The notes: a model not told the origin generated them from the letters alone. Shown: positions 33,124-41,781, counted from the first letter of the stretch. The stretch: DNA of 64,000 nucleotides from Sphingomonas sp. PP-CE-1G-424 (GCF_004341085.1 NZ_SLXW01000008.1:1-64000); one strand, 5' to 3'. Made by a program: numbers and translations.

Positions 33124-33270
33124 CCCTCTCCCCGTCGGGGAGAGGGAAGGAGGAGCCGCTTGGCGACGGGAGGGTGAGGGGAGTTGGGATTGGCGTCCCG
33201 AGCCTCACGCCCCTCACCCTCCCACGCGCAAGGGCGCGCGGGCCCCTCCCTCTCCCCGGCGGGGCGAGGG
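33124..33270. repeat. GTA spacer repeat, copy E
   Basis: This 147-bp copy lies between the gp12 stop (33120) and the gp13 start (33294). Its inner arms are perfectly complementary here (GGGAGGGTGAGGGG and CCCCTCACCCTCCC), giving the strongest internal hairpin of the five. Confidence 0.85.
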
Positions 33271-33293
33271 AATTCCTTTGGAAGGAGACCTTC

Positions 33294-34091
33294 ATGTTTC
33301 TGGATGCGGAGCTGGCGACGATCGCGGTGTGCTGGCGGATCGAGCGGCGGGATGGGGTGGCGATCGGGTTGACCGCGCATGATCGCGACCTGATGGTCGA
33401 CGGGCTAGTGCACCGCGCGGCGCCGGGGATGACTCCGTCGGCGATCGAGCGCTCCGCGGGGCTGGAGGCGGACACGATGGATGTCGCGGGGGCGCTGACG
33501 AGTGCGGCGATCGACGAGCGCGATCTGCTTGCCGGCCGCTGGGATGGCGCGCGTGTCGCGCTGTTCGCGGTCGACTGGACCGACCCGGTCGTGCGCGTGG
33601 ATCTGGGGAGCGGGTTGATCGGTGCGGTCGAGCTGGGCGACACCGGCTTTACCGCGGAACTGCGGGGGAGCAGCGCGGCGCTGGATCGGCCGGTGGTCGA
33701 GGAGACGTCGCCCGAATGTCGCGCCGAGCTGGGCGATCGGCGCTGTCGGGTGGCGATGGCGGGGCGGCGGCGGTTCGCGCGGGTGGTCGCGTGCGTCGGG
33801 CCGGTGGTGACGCTCGATCTTGCGACGCCCGGGCTCGGCGGCGGGCTGGTGCGCTGGTTCGGGGGCGCGAACGGCGGGCTGGAGAGCGCGATCGCGGCGG
33901 CTGACGGCGCGGCGGTGACGCTCCGGGCGGTACCGACCTTCGTGGTCGAGGCGGGCGCGTTGGTCGAAATGGTCGAGGGGTGCGACAAGAGTCTGGCGAC
34001 CTGTGCCGCGCGGTTCGGCAACGCGGCGAACTTTCGCGGCGAACCGCATCTGCCGGGGATCGACCTGCTCACGCGGTATCCGAGCGCGTGA
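33294..34091 (+). CDS. GTA baseplate hub, DUF2163 family (gp13)
   Basis: This 265-residue protein starts MFLDAELATIAVCWRIERRD. It contains GLTAHDRDLMVDGLVH, CRAELGDRRCRVAM and the cysteine-rich EGCDKSLATCAARFGNAANF with RGEPHLPGID. These are the DUF2163/phage_BR0599 signature, with cysteines that bind a metal centre in relatives. The ATG follows GAAGGAGACCTTC. The stop overlaps the peptidase start. Confidence 0.83.
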   Translation: MFLDAELATIAVCWRIERRDGVAIGLTAHDRDLMVDGLVHRAAPGMTPSAIERSAGLEADTMDVAGALTSAAIDERDLLAGRWDGARVALFAVDWTDPVVRVDLGSGLIGAVELGDTGFTAELRGSSAALDRPVVEETSPECRAELGDRRCRVAMAGRRRFARVVACVGPVVTLDLATPGLGGGLVRWFGGANGGLESAIAAADGAAVTLRAVPTFVVEAGALVEMVEGCDKSLATCAARFGNAANFRGEPHLPGIDLLTRYPSA

Positions 34092-34462
34092 GCGTCGTTG
34101 CGGCGGCGGCGCTGCGCGCGGTGGGGACGCGGTTCCGGTTGCATGGACGGGGCGCGGACGGGCTCGATTGCGTTGGGCTGGTGGCGCTGGCGTTGCAGGC
34201 GGGGGGGCATCGCGGCGTGGTGCCGACCGGGTATGCGCTGCGCGGCGGCGATGTGGCGATGCTCGACCGGATGCTGGTGCGGGTCGTGGGCGCGGCGGAA
34301 CCCGGCGACGTGCTGTTGATGGCGGTCGGGCCGGGGCAGTTTCATCTCGGGATCAGGACGGCGGGCGGATTCGTGCATGCGGATGCCGGGTTGCGGCGCG
34401 TGGTGGAGCGGCCGGGGATGCCGCCCTGGCCCCTGATCGGTGTCTGGCGGATGGAGACGTGA
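34088..34462 (+). CDS. GTA NlpC/P60-type cell-wall peptidase (gp14)
   Basis: This 124-residue enzyme has the catalytic Cys in GADGLDCVGLVALALQ and His in GPGQFHLGIRT. A third polar residue follows in FVHADAGL. It cuts peptidoglycan during DNA delivery. The GTG start at 34088 overlaps the gp13 stop (GTGA). It ends one base before the ATG of the next gene. Confidence 0.8.
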   Translation: MSVVAAAALRAVGTRFRLHGRGADGLDCVGLVALALQAGGHRGVVPTGYALRGGDVAMLDRMLVRVVGAAEPGDVLLMAVGPGQFHLGIRTAGGFVHADAGLRRVVERPGMPPWPLIGVWRMET

Positions 34463-34463
34463 C

Positions 34464-36611
34464 ATGGCGACCTTGATCCTGACGGCGGTGGGCACCGCGG
34501 TGGGCGGACCGATCGGCGGCGCGATCGGCGCGCTGATCGGGCAATCGGTCGATCACGCGCTGTTCGCGCCCAAGCGGCGCGAGGGGCCGCGGCTGGTCGA
34601 GCTGGCGGTGCAGACGTCGTCGTACGGGAACCAGATCCCCAAGCTGTTCGGGACGCTGCGCGTGGCGGGGACGGTGATCTGGGCGACCGACCTGATCGAG
34701 AGCCGGTCGACGTCGCGGGGCGGCAAGGGGCAGCCGAGCACCTCGACCTATTCCTATGCGGCGTCGTTCGCGGTGCTGCTGTCGGCGCGGGCGATCCTGG
34801 GGGTGGGGCGGATCTGGGCGGAGGGGAAATTGCTGCGCGGGGCGGGCGGCGATTTCAAGACCGCGACGGGGTTCCGGCTGCATCTCGGCGGCGAAGACCA
34901 GGCGGTCGATCCGCTGATCGCGTCGGCGGAAGGCGGCGCGACACCGGCGTATCGCGGTGCGGCGTATGCGGTGTTCGAGATGCTGCAGCTGGCGGATTTC
35001 GGCAATCGAATCCCGTCGCTGACGTTCGAGGTGATCGCCGATCAGGGCGCGGTACTGGTGTCGACGATCGCAAGGTCGCTGGCGCCCGAGGTGTCCGGGG
35101 CTGCGGCGTTGTCGGTCGGCGGGTTCGCGGCGTCGGGCGGGAGCGTCCGCGCGGTGCTGGACCTGCTGGGGCAGGCAAGCGGGGCATGGTTCGCACCGGT
35201 CGGCGACGGGCTGGCGATGCGCGATGCGGCGGCCACCGTCGTGCAGGTCGTGGACGAGGGTTTCGCGGTCGGCGACAAGGGTGCGCGGCGGACGCGTGCG
35301 GTCGCCGCGATCGAGACGGTGCCGCGGACCGTGACGCTCGGCTATTACGATGCGGCGCGCGATTACCAGACCGGCGTGCAGCGCGCGCGGCGGACGGGCG
35401 CCGGGGTGCGCGACGAGCGGATCGAGGTGCCGGCGGTGCTCGACGCGGGTGCGGCCAAGACGGTGGCGGAGGCGATGCTGGCGCGTGCCGAGGCGGGGCG
35501 CGTGCGGCGAACGGTGACGGCTGGGTTCGCGGCGATGGCGATCGCGCCGGGCGCTTGCGTCACGATCGTAGGCGAGGCCGGCGTCTGGCGAGTGACCGAC
35601 ACCGCAATCGAAGGAATGGTGACGACGCTCGGCCTCGTGCCGGTAACGGTCGCGTCGATCCCGGCGACCGCGACCAGCGGCCGGGTGGTCGGCGCGGTCG
35701 ATGCGGTGGTCGGCGCGACGATCCTCCAGGCGTTCGAGATACCGGGGCTCGACGACGCGCCGTTGTCGATGCCGCGGATGACGGTGGTCGCGGCGGGCGC
35801 AGGCGCGGGATGGCGGCAGGCGGCCCTGCTCTACAGCACCGACGACGGGATTAGCTGGACGGCGGCGGGCGCGAGCGCGGCGCCCGGCGTGATCGGCGTC
35901 GTCGAGGCGGTGGTGGCGGGCGGGCCGGCGACGATGATCGACCGGCGCGGTGCGTTCGACGTGCGGCTCGCGCATCCCGCCATGATGCTGGCGGATGCCG
36001 ATGCGGATGCGCTCGACCGGGGAAGCAATCTCGCGCTGATCGGCGATGAGATGGTGCAGTTCGGGCGGGCCGAGCCGCTTGGCGGCGGGCGCTGGCGGCT
36101 GGGGACGCTGTTGCGCGGGCGGCGGGGAACCGAGGCGGCGAGTCCGCAGGTCGCGGGCGATCGGTTCGTGCTGTTGGAGGCGGATGCCGCGCGGACGATC
36201 GACCTGCCGTTGTCGGTGCTGGGCCGCGAGGTACGGGTGCTGGCGTCGGGCGTCGGCGACGTGAGCCCGGTCGAGATGCGCTGCATGATCCGCGGCGCCT
36301 CGGTCGTGCCGCCGTCGCCGGTCCACGTCACCTTTACGCGGGACGGAGACGGCGGCGCGACGGTGCGCTGGGTTCGTCGCAGCCGCGCGGGGTGGCGGTG
36401 GATCGATGGCGTGGATGCGCCGCTCGCCGAGGAAAGCGAAGCGTACCGGGTGACGATCGCCGCGGGTGGCGTGGCGCGCACCGTCGACACGACCGCGCCT
36501 CTCGTCACGCTGAGCGCCGCCGATCTGGCCGGTGGCGCGGTCTCGCTGGCGATATCCCAGCGCGGAATCTTCGGCGAATCGCTGGCGGCGCATCTGACGA
36601 TACCGGCCTGA
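34464..36611 (+). CDS. GTA tail hub/fibre protein (gp15-like), short form
   Basis: This 715-residue protein starts MATLILTAVGTAVGGPIGGA. It contains SSYGNQIPKLFGTLRVAGTV, YAASFAVLLSARAI and SLTFEVIADQG, the opening of phage-tail hub proteins. A C-terminal part has LGTLLRGRRGTEAA and an FN3-like VTIAAGGVARTVDTTAPLVT. RcGTA gp15 is ~1300 residues with a TIM-barrel glycosidase-like domain, which I do not see here. The fused gp12 may carry that activity instead. Confidence 0.75.
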   Translation: MATLILTAVGTAVGGPIGGAIGALIGQSVDHALFAPKRREGPRLVELAVQTSSYGNQIPKLFGTLRVAGTVIWATDLIESRSTSRGGKGQPSTSTYSYAASFAVLLSARAILGVGRIWAEGKLLRGAGGDFKTATGFRLHLGGEDQAVDPLIASAEGGATPAYRGAAYAVFEMLQLADFGNRIPSLTFEVIADQGAVLVSTIARSLAPEVSGAAALSVGGFAASGGSVRAVLDLLGQASGAWFAPVGDGLAMRDAAATVVQVVDEGFAVGDKGARRTRAVAAIETVPRTVTLGYYDAARDYQTGVQRARRTGAGVRDERIEVPAVLDAGAAKTVAEAMLARAEAGRVRRTVTAGFAAMAIAPGACVTIVGEAGVWRVTDTAIEGMVTTLGLVPVTVASIPATATSGRVVGAVDAVVGATILQAFEIPGLDDAPLSMPRMTVVAAGAGAGWRQAALLYSTDDGISWTAAGASAAPGVIGVVEAVVAGGPATMIDRRGAFDVRLAHPAMMLADADADALDRGSNLALIGDEMVQFGRAEPLGGGRWRLGTLLRGRRGTEAASPQVAGDRFVLLEADAARTIDLPLSVLGREVRVLASGVGDVSPVEMRCMIRGASVVPPSPVHVTFTRDGDGGATVRWVRRSRAGWRWIDGVDAPLAEESEAYRVTIAAGGVARTVDTTAPLVTLSAADLAGGAVSLAISQRGIFGESLAAHLTIPA

Positions 36612-36636
36612 ATTCGAACGACAGGGGGAGTGGACC

Positions 36637-37149
36637 ATGAGCGACACGACATCGCGGCTTTCGCTGCCGCTGCTGCAACCGGGGCAGGCGCAGAAAGAAT
36701 CGACGCACAACGAGGCGTTGGCGATCCTCGATATCACGGTGCAGGCGAGTGTCCTTGCGGTCGGCGCGACGGTGCCGCCGGCCGACCCGGAACAGGGGTC
36801 GGCATGGATCCTCGGCGCGGCGCCGACCGGCGACTGGACCGGACACGCGTTCGCGCTTGCAGCCTGGACGACCGGCGGCTGGCGATTCGTCGCGCCGCGC
36901 GAGGGGATGATGGTGTGGCATGGCAGCGACCGACACATCGTTCGGTTCAGTGCGGGAACCTGGGCGAGCGGCGTCATGTCGGGTGCCAACGTGACGATCG
37001 GCGGGCAGATCGTGGTCGGCGCACGGCGTCCGGCGATCGCGAATCCGCCTGCGCTGCTCGCCGGCGCGACGCCCGCGGATAGCGACGCGAGAAGCGCAAT
37101 CGTGGCCATCCTGGACGCATTGCGCGGCCACGGGATGATATCTGCCTGA
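36637..37149 (+). CDS. DUF2793 protein at the end of the GTA cluster
   Basis: This 170-residue protein has the DUF2793 hallmark LPLLQPGQAQKESTHNEAL near its start and WRFVAPREGMMVWHG mid-protein. These proteins sit at the end of phage tail modules and may be fibre or tail-tip components. The ATG at 36637 follows AGGGGGAGTGGACC. It is the last gene of the cluster. Confidence 0.78.
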   Translation: MSDTTSRLSLPLLQPGQAQKESTHNEALAILDITVQASVLAVGATVPPADPEQGSAWILGAAPTGDWTGHAFALAAWTTGGWRFVAPREGMMVWHGSDRHIVRFSAGTWASGVMSGANVTIGGQIVVGARRPAIANPPALLAGATPADSDARSAIVAILDALRGHGMISA

Positions 37150-37269
37150 AACACGGCGAAAACTGTGTCGTTCCTGCCACAGTGGGAACTTTTGTTCGCT
37201 TGCGTGGAAACAAGGCCGAGGATAGGGAGTTTGCGATGTCCGTGTGACACTCATGAAAGGGGATTTAGT

Positions 37270-38391
37270 ATGCGGAAGCTTGCCGTCGTTCTGGCACTCG
37301 CCTCCACCGCACTCGCCACTCCCGCCCTCGCCCGCGACAAGTCGTGGTACGTTGGCGTCGATGGCGGTGCGATGATCGTTGAAGATATCAACTATGACAT
37401 CGGTAACCTGAACAGCGCAGGTTCGGTCGATCATAACTACGGTTATGACGTCGATGGCGTGATGGGTTACGACTTTGGTGGTTTCCGTCTGGAAACCGAA
37501 GTCGGCTATCGTCGTGCAACCGTTGACGGCTACACGTCGTCCACGACCACGCCGACCTTCACGCAGGCTGGCGTTCGCGGCAATGCCGCAGCTGGCAGCT
37601 ATGACGGTGCCGGTGGTTCGTCGTCGGCGCTCAGCTTCATGCTGAACGGCCTTCTGGACTTCGGTCCGGACGACGGCATCCAGGGCTTCGTCGGCGGCGG
37701 TGTCGGTGTTGCTCGCGTCAAGGCGAAGTACGGCATCACCAGCGGTGGCGACTTCCTGAACGACTCGGACACCGTGTTCGCGTATCAGGGTCTTGCCGGT
37801 ATCCGTGCACCGCTCAGCAACCACGTCGACGCAACGTTGAAGTATCGCTTCTTCAATGCTGAGAACGTCAAGCTGGTCGACGTGTCGAACCGCGTGTTCG
37901 ACGGTCGTTACCGCTCGCACAGCATCCTCGGTGGCCTGACGTACAACTTCGGTTCGCCTGCCGAGCCGGTTGCTCCTCCTCCGCCGCCGCCGCCGGAGCC
38001 AGTTGCTCCGCCGCCGCCGCCGCCGCCAGCAGAAGTCGTCTGCTCGCCTGGTCCGTTCATCGTGTTCTTCGAATGGGACAAGTCGGACATCACGCCAGAG
38101 GCAGCATCGATCCTCGACAACGCCGTCACGCAGTACCAGTCGTGCGGCAATGCCCAGGTCATGATCGCGGGCTTCACCGACAAGTCGGGTGCAGCATCGT
38201 ACAACGTCGGTCTCTCGCAGCGTCGTGCAGACGCCGCCAAGGCGTACCTGTCGTCGCATGCCATCCCAGAGGGTGTCATCTCGACGGAAGCGTTCGGCGA
38301 GACCCGTCCGCGCGTCGAGACCGCCGATGGCGTTCGCGAAGTGCAGAACCGTCGCGTGGAAGTCACCTACGGTCCGGGTTCGGGCCAGTAA
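37270..38391 (+). CDS. ompA: OmpA-family outer membrane protein
   Basis: This 373-residue protein has a signal peptide ending ATPALA (residues 1-21) and an eight-strand beta-barrel with glycine/aromatic alternation (residues ~25-235). A linker of two Pro runs (APPPPPPPEP) follows. The C-terminal OmpA peptidoglycan-binding domain has FIVFFEWDKSDITPEA, GFTDKSGAASYNVGLSQRRA and QNRRVEVTYG. It anchors the outer membrane to the wall. Codon use is strongly biased, as expected of a very abundant protein. The ATG follows AAAGGGGATTTAGT. Confidence 0.92.
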   Translation: MRKLAVVLALASTALATPALARDKSWYVGVDGGAMIVEDINYDIGNLNSAGSVDHNYGYDVDGVMGYDFGGFRLETEVGYRRATVDGYTSSTTTPTFTQAGVRGNAAAGSYDGAGGSSSALSFMLNGLLDFGPDDGIQGFVGGGVGVARVKAKYGITSGGDFLNDSDTVFAYQGLAGIRAPLSNHVDATLKYRFFNAENVKLVDVSNRVFDGRYRSHSILGGLTYNFGSPAEPVAPPPPPPPEPVAPPPPPPPAEVVCSPGPFIVFFEWDKSDITPEAASILDNAVTQYQSCGNAQVMIAGFTDKSGAASYNVGLSQRRADAAKAYLSSHAIPEGVISTEAFGETRPRVETADGVREVQNRRVEVTYGPGSGQ

Positions 38392-38436
38392 GACTTTCGC
38401 CAGTCGACCCTCGGGTCGACTACGGAACGAAGATCG

Positions 38437-38473
38437 GGGAGGTCGGCGCAAGCCGGCCTCCCTTTTCTTTTGT
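38437..38473 (+). terminator. Intrinsic terminator of ompA
   Basis: GGGAGGTCGGC-GCAA-GCCGGCCTCCC is a near-perfect 11-base stem with a tetraloop, followed directly by TTTTCTTTT. This is the strongest factor-independent terminator in the window. Confidence 0.9.
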
Positions 38474-38514
38474 GTGCGGGGGGTGCGCAGCAGCTCGGGG
38501 CTTGGACCAGAGGC

Positions 38515-38592
38515 TGATCGAGATGGCTTTGATCGAGACGAACTCGGTTGAGATTGGCTTGATCAAGATTGGCTTGGTCGAAATTGGCGTGG
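38515..38592. repeat. Degenerate 15-base tandem repeat
   Basis: Four to five units of about 15 bases (for example CTTGATCAAGATTGG, CTTGGTCGAAATTGG) lie between ompA and the next gene. Read on the minus strand they give ANFDQ-ANLDQ-ANLNR-VRLDQ-SHLDQ, a pentapeptide-repeat pattern. The surrounding minus frame is otherwise not convincing as a gene. Confidence 0.5.
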
Positions 38593-38643
38593 CCTTGCCT
38601 GTCGCCATTGCAGCGTCCAGCATAGTGCTTCGCCCTGGGGGAC

Positions 38644-39543
38644 ATGACATTGGTCATCGCGCATATCCTGACGATCGGTGCCGCCATTATCCAAGGGGCG
38701 ACCGGTCCTCGCGAACCCGCCGTGCCCCAGCAAAACGAGTCGTCATCTGCCGGGTCGGTAGCATTGCCGCCCACCCCGAGCAGGCCGATGCCAAGCGGCC
38801 CCACTCCGGGCCAGCCGTCCGACGCTCAGCGTATCGCGCAGGCGGCAAGGCTCGGATCGCTGCTCTATACGTTCGATCGGGCGGCGTGGGTCAGTTCGGA
38901 TGCGTTGACCGCGGCGATCCCGAAAAGCGAATTGAACGGTGCCGGCGGGTATGTCGTCGAGCAGCCCGATCCGCGGACGCTGCACGTGACCTATTATCGC
39001 GGGGCGGGCACGGCAGCGCAGGCGTTCTTCGTGGCGGACGTGCGCGGCGGGAAGGTCGTGTCGCAGGAGGTCCTCGTGCAACCGGCCGCGCTGACACCCG
39101 CGCAGGCTCTTCTGGTGCGCGCCCGCGAGGTGGCGACACAGGCGGCCGTCGCGCGCGAATACAAGCCCTGCACGCCGTTGCCGTTCAACAGCGTCGTGCT
39201 CCCGCCGCAAAACGACGGGTTGATCGCGGTCTACCTGCTGTCGGCGCAGAAGGAGGCGGCGACGTTTCCGATGGGCGGCCACTACCGCGTGCTCGTCGAT
39301 CGGGATGGCAGAGTGGTGGCATCACGCCCCTACACGCTCGGCTGCCTCGCCATGACCACGCCGAAACTGCCGCCGGGCGCCACGCCGGTCGGGTTCGTGG
39401 TCAATCATCTGCTCGATCCCGTCCCGACCGAGATCCATGTGTTCGCCTCGTACAGCCTGCACATGCCGGTGTTCGTCGCGACGCCGGACAAGCGTGTGTG
39501 GCGGGTCAAGGGCAGCGAGATCACGCCGTCGAAGGCGAAGTGA
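38644..39543 (+). CDS. Secreted/periplasmic hypothetical protein
   Basis: This 299-residue protein has an N-terminal signal-like segment (MTLVIAHILTIGAAIIQGAT) and a Pro/Ser-rich linker (residues ~40-60). A ~240-residue domain follows with TFDRAAWVSSDALTAAIPKS, VEQPDPRTLHVTYYRGAG and CTPLPFNSVVLPPQ. Two Cys residues (YKPC and LGC) may pair. It ends ITPSKAK. No family recognised. It may be an envelope protein. Confidence 0.65.
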   Translation: MTLVIAHILTIGAAIIQGATGPREPAVPQQNESSSAGSVALPPTPSRPMPSGPTPGQPSDAQRIAQAARLGSLLYTFDRAAWVSSDALTAAIPKSELNGAGGYVVEQPDPRTLHVTYYRGAGTAAQAFFVADVRGGKVVSQEVLVQPAALTPAQALLVRAREVATQAAVAREYKPCTPLPFNSVVLPPQNDGLIAVYLLSAQKEAATFPMGGHYRVLVDRDGRVVASRPYTLGCLAMTTPKLPPGATPVGFVVNHLLDPVPTEIHVFASYSLHMPVFVATPDKRVWRVKGSEITPSKAK

Positions 39544-39561
39544 CTGCGCGTCGGTCGGTCC

Positions 39562-40296
39562 TCAGTCCGAGGCGGTGTCCGCCAGCGCCGGGGCCAGCCA
39601 CTCCGGGACGATCGCGTCGCCGAGCGCGTCGATGCGGCGGTGCTCGATCATCAGGCCGAGTTCGGGATAGGCAGCGCGGGTACGCGGTCCGGTTTCGGTG
39701 AGCGGCGCGACGACGAGGCGGCGGTTGACCTTGGCGCGGTGATGCATCCGGGCGGTGTTCTCCTGTCCGACGTAACACCCCTTGGTGAAGCTGACGCCGT
39801 TCAGTTCGCGGGCGTTGCATTCAAGCCACAATGTCTCGCCTGCGCCTAGCTCGCCGACACCCTCTGCGACGCCCAGCGACAGGCGATGTGCGTGCCAGTC
39901 GCGTGCAGGTTCGGACTCCGGGGCGAGCCAGCGCCGGCCGAGCGCGGCGAGACGCGGGTCGGGGGTGCCCTCTCCCCCTGACGACCAATGCACCTTGCGG
40001 TCATCGGGCTGGATCGTGATCGCGCTACGCAGTCGGTACATCGACAGGCGTTTCGCGAGTGCTTCGGCTTGCGTCGCCTCGGCATCGATCAGCACCGCAT
40101 CGCCGTCGGTCCAGAGGATGAAGTCGAACAGCGCCTTGCCCTGCGGCGAGAGCAGCGCGGCCCAGGCGGGGGCGTCGGGCGTGAGCGCCGCGGTATCGGC
40201 GGTGACGAGGCCTTGCAGGAAGCCGCGCACGTCGTCGCCGGCGACGCGGATCACGCTGCGATCGGCGAGCATCGTTGCGGAAGTTTGCTGGTCCAT
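39562..40296 (-). CDS. ygfZ: Folate-binding protein YgfZ (tRNA modification/Fe-S repair)
   Basis: This 244-residue glycine-cleavage-T-like protein carries the YgfZ signature KGCYVGQENTARMHHRAK (about residues 165-182). It also has the N-terminal VAGDDVRGFLQGLVTADTA. YgfZ uses folate to support Fe-S enzymes such as the tRNA methylthiolase MiaB. I chose ATG 40296 over the GTG at 40305. It is divergent from pyrC. Confidence 0.85.
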   Translation of the reverse strand: MDQQTSATMLADRSVIRVAGDDVRGFLQGLVTADTAALTPDAPAWAALLSPQGKALFDFILWTDGDAVLIDAEATQAEALAKRLSMYRLRSAITIQPDDRKVHWSSGGEGTPDPRLAALGRRWLAPESEPARDWHAHRLSLGVAEGVGELGAGETLWLECNARELNGVSFTKGCYVGQENTARMHHRAKVNRRLVVAPLTETGPRTRAAYPELGLMIEHRRIDALGDAIVPEWLAPALADTASD

Positions 40297-40401
40297 AGCC
40301 ACCACCTAGTGCGCGGGCGGCGATTTCCAAGCTGGATCGCACCGCGGGGATATCACCACAGGGATATGGCGCCGACGCGCCCGCGCCGATAGGAGGAACG
40401 C

Positions 40402-41439
40402 ATGACCGAGCGCCTCACGATCCGCCGCCCTGACGACTGGCACGTCCACCTGCGCGATGGCGCGATGCTGGAGGCGGTCGCGCACCACACCGCGCGGCAG
40501 TTCGCGCGCGCGATCATCATGCCCAACCTGACTCCGCCGGTGACGACGATCGACGCCGCGAAGGCGTATCGGGAGCGGATCATGGCGGCGCTCGGCGGAG
40601 ACGTCGGTTTCACCCCGCTGATGACGTGTTACCTGACCGACGGTACCGATCCGGCGGAGATCGAGCGCGGCTATGCCGAGGGCGTGTTCGCGGCGTGCAA
40701 GCTGTACCCCGCGCATGCGACGACCAACTCGGCGCACGGCGTCACCGATATCCGCGCGCTTACCGGTGTGCTGGAGACGTTGCAGCGGATCGGCATGCCG
40801 CTCCTGATCCACGGCGAGGTGACCGACAAGTCGATCGACATCTTCGACCGCGAGGCGGTGTTCGTCGAGCGCGTCCTGACGCCGCTGACGCGCGACTATC
40901 CGGCGCTCAAGATCGTGCTCGAGCACATCACCACCGCCGAGGCCGCGGCGTTCGTCACCGAGGCGGCGCACCCGATCGCCGCGACGATCACGCCGCAGCA
41001 TCTGCTGATCAACCGCAACGCGCTGTTCGACGGCGGGCTCAGGCCGCACGCCTATTGCCTGCCGGTTCTGAAGCGCGAGACGCACCGCCTCGCGGTCCGC
41101 AAGGCCGCTGTGTCGGGATCGCCGCGGTTCTTCCTCGGCACCGACAGCGCGCCGCATGTCGTCGGCGCGAAGGAATCGGGGTGCGGGTGCGCGGGGATCT
41201 TCAACGCGCCGTTCGCGCTCGAGGCGTATCTGCGCGTGTTCGAGGAAGAGGGCGCGATCGACAAGTTCGAAGCGTTCGCGTCGGAGCATGGCGCGCGGTT
41301 TTACGGGCTGCCGCTGAACGATGGCACGGTGACGCTGGTGCGCGATCCGGTCGAGGTGCCGGCGTCGATCGGCGAGGGCGCGACCGCGGTGGTGCCGTTC
41401 CTCGCGGGGACGACGGTCGGGTGGCGATTCGAGGGGTGA
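40402..41439 (+). CDS. pyrC: Dihydroorotase (class II)
   Basis: This 345-residue enzyme makes dihydroorotate from carbamoyl aspartate in pyrimidine synthesis. The zinc-binding HVHLRD is at residues 15-20, and the carboxylated lysine is in AACKLYPAHATTNS near 103. LIHGEVTD, LEHITT and LGTDSAPH supply further metal ligands and the catalytic Asp. The ATG follows TAGGAGGAACGC. Length is normal. Confidence 0.93.
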   Translation: MTERLTIRRPDDWHVHLRDGAMLEAVAHHTARQFARAIIMPNLTPPVTTIDAAKAYRERIMAALGGDVGFTPLMTCYLTDGTDPAEIERGYAEGVFAACKLYPAHATTNSAHGVTDIRALTGVLETLQRIGMPLLIHGEVTDKSIDIFDREAVFVERVLTPLTRDYPALKIVLEHITTAEAAAFVTEAAHPIAATITPQHLLINRNALFDGGLRPHAYCLPVLKRETHRLAVRKAAVSGSPRFFLGTDSAPHVVGAKESGCGCAGIFNAPFALEAYLRVFEEEGAIDKFEAFASEHGARFYGLPLNDGTVTLVRDPVEVPASIGEGATAVVPFLAGTTVGWRFEG

Positions 41440-41481
41440 GCGTCGCGGGCCTTTAGGGGCCGTTGGAGTCTTGCGCTGGCC

Positions 41482-41742
41482 GTGGCGGGCGTAGGACCGT
41501 TCGCGATCCTGCTGGTCCGGGTCTTCGCGTACCCGGTCCTGCCGGTCTGGATCGTCGACGGTCCGTTGCGCTGGTCGATCCGGGACTTGGCGCTGGCCGC
41601 GCTGTTCGGCGGGATTCATCTGATGTCCGTGTCGTCCCGGGTGCGTATCGGCGTTGCGATGTTATGCGTGCCTGCGATGGCGATGGCGTGGTTCTTCGGC
41701 ATGGTGACGATCGTTTGCGCGGTGACTGGCGATTGCCTCTGA
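41482..41742 (+). CDS. Small hydrophobic membrane protein
   Basis: This 86-residue frame starts at GTG 41482, 42 bases after pyrC. It has three hydrophobic stretches (FAILLVRVFAYPVLPVWIV, LALAALFGGIHLMSV, VAMLCVPAMAMAWFFGMVTI). No family recognised. It may be transcribed with pyrC. Confidence 0.45.
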   Translation: MAGVGPFAILLVRVFAYPVLPVWIVDGPLRWSIRDLALAALFGGIHLMSVSSRVRIGVAMLCVPAMAMAWFFGMVTIVCAVTGDCL

Positions 41743-41781
41743 GATCGAACGCCGGGGTCTACACCGTGGCGACATGCTGCC

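Larger units (their letters stand above)
22573..37149 (+). other. Gene transfer agent (GTA)-type head-tail cluster
   Basis: Fourteen consecutive plus-strand genes follow the RcGTA order: terminase small and large subunits, portal, DUF6127-like protein, prohead protease, major capsid, head-tail adaptor, DUF3168, major tail protein, tail chaperones, short tape measure, DUF2460, DUF2163, NlpC/P60 and hub protein. A DUF2793 protein closes the set. There is no integrase, replication, regulatory or lysis module, which favours a domesticated GTA over a prophage. Gene order versus RcGTA lacks the gp7 head-closure gene. Codon use is strongly G-rich in the head genes. Confidence 0.8.

Noticed and set aside
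24738..33270. CRISPR array formed by the five GTA repeats
   Set aside because: Repeats are ~150 bp, spaced 1-3 kb apart with genes between them, and no cas genes are present.
22573..37149. Intact inducible prophage
   Set aside because: No integrase, repressor, replication or lysis genes and a short tape measure; the gene order is that of a GTA.
37185..37215. Extracytoplasmic stress (GGAAC...CGTT) promoter before ompA
   Set aside because: A GGAAC box is present but the matching -10 box at the right spacing is not.
34353..37250. 965-codon minus-strand frame across the GTA hub gene
   Set aside because: Low-complexity Arg/Pro/His composition typical of antisense in GC-rich DNA, no domain, and it covers several real plus-strand genes.
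38367..38804. Minus-strand 145-codon gene with pentapeptide repeats
   Set aside because: Only the 15-base repeat part looks protein-like; the flanks cover a terminator and the start of a better plus-strand gene.
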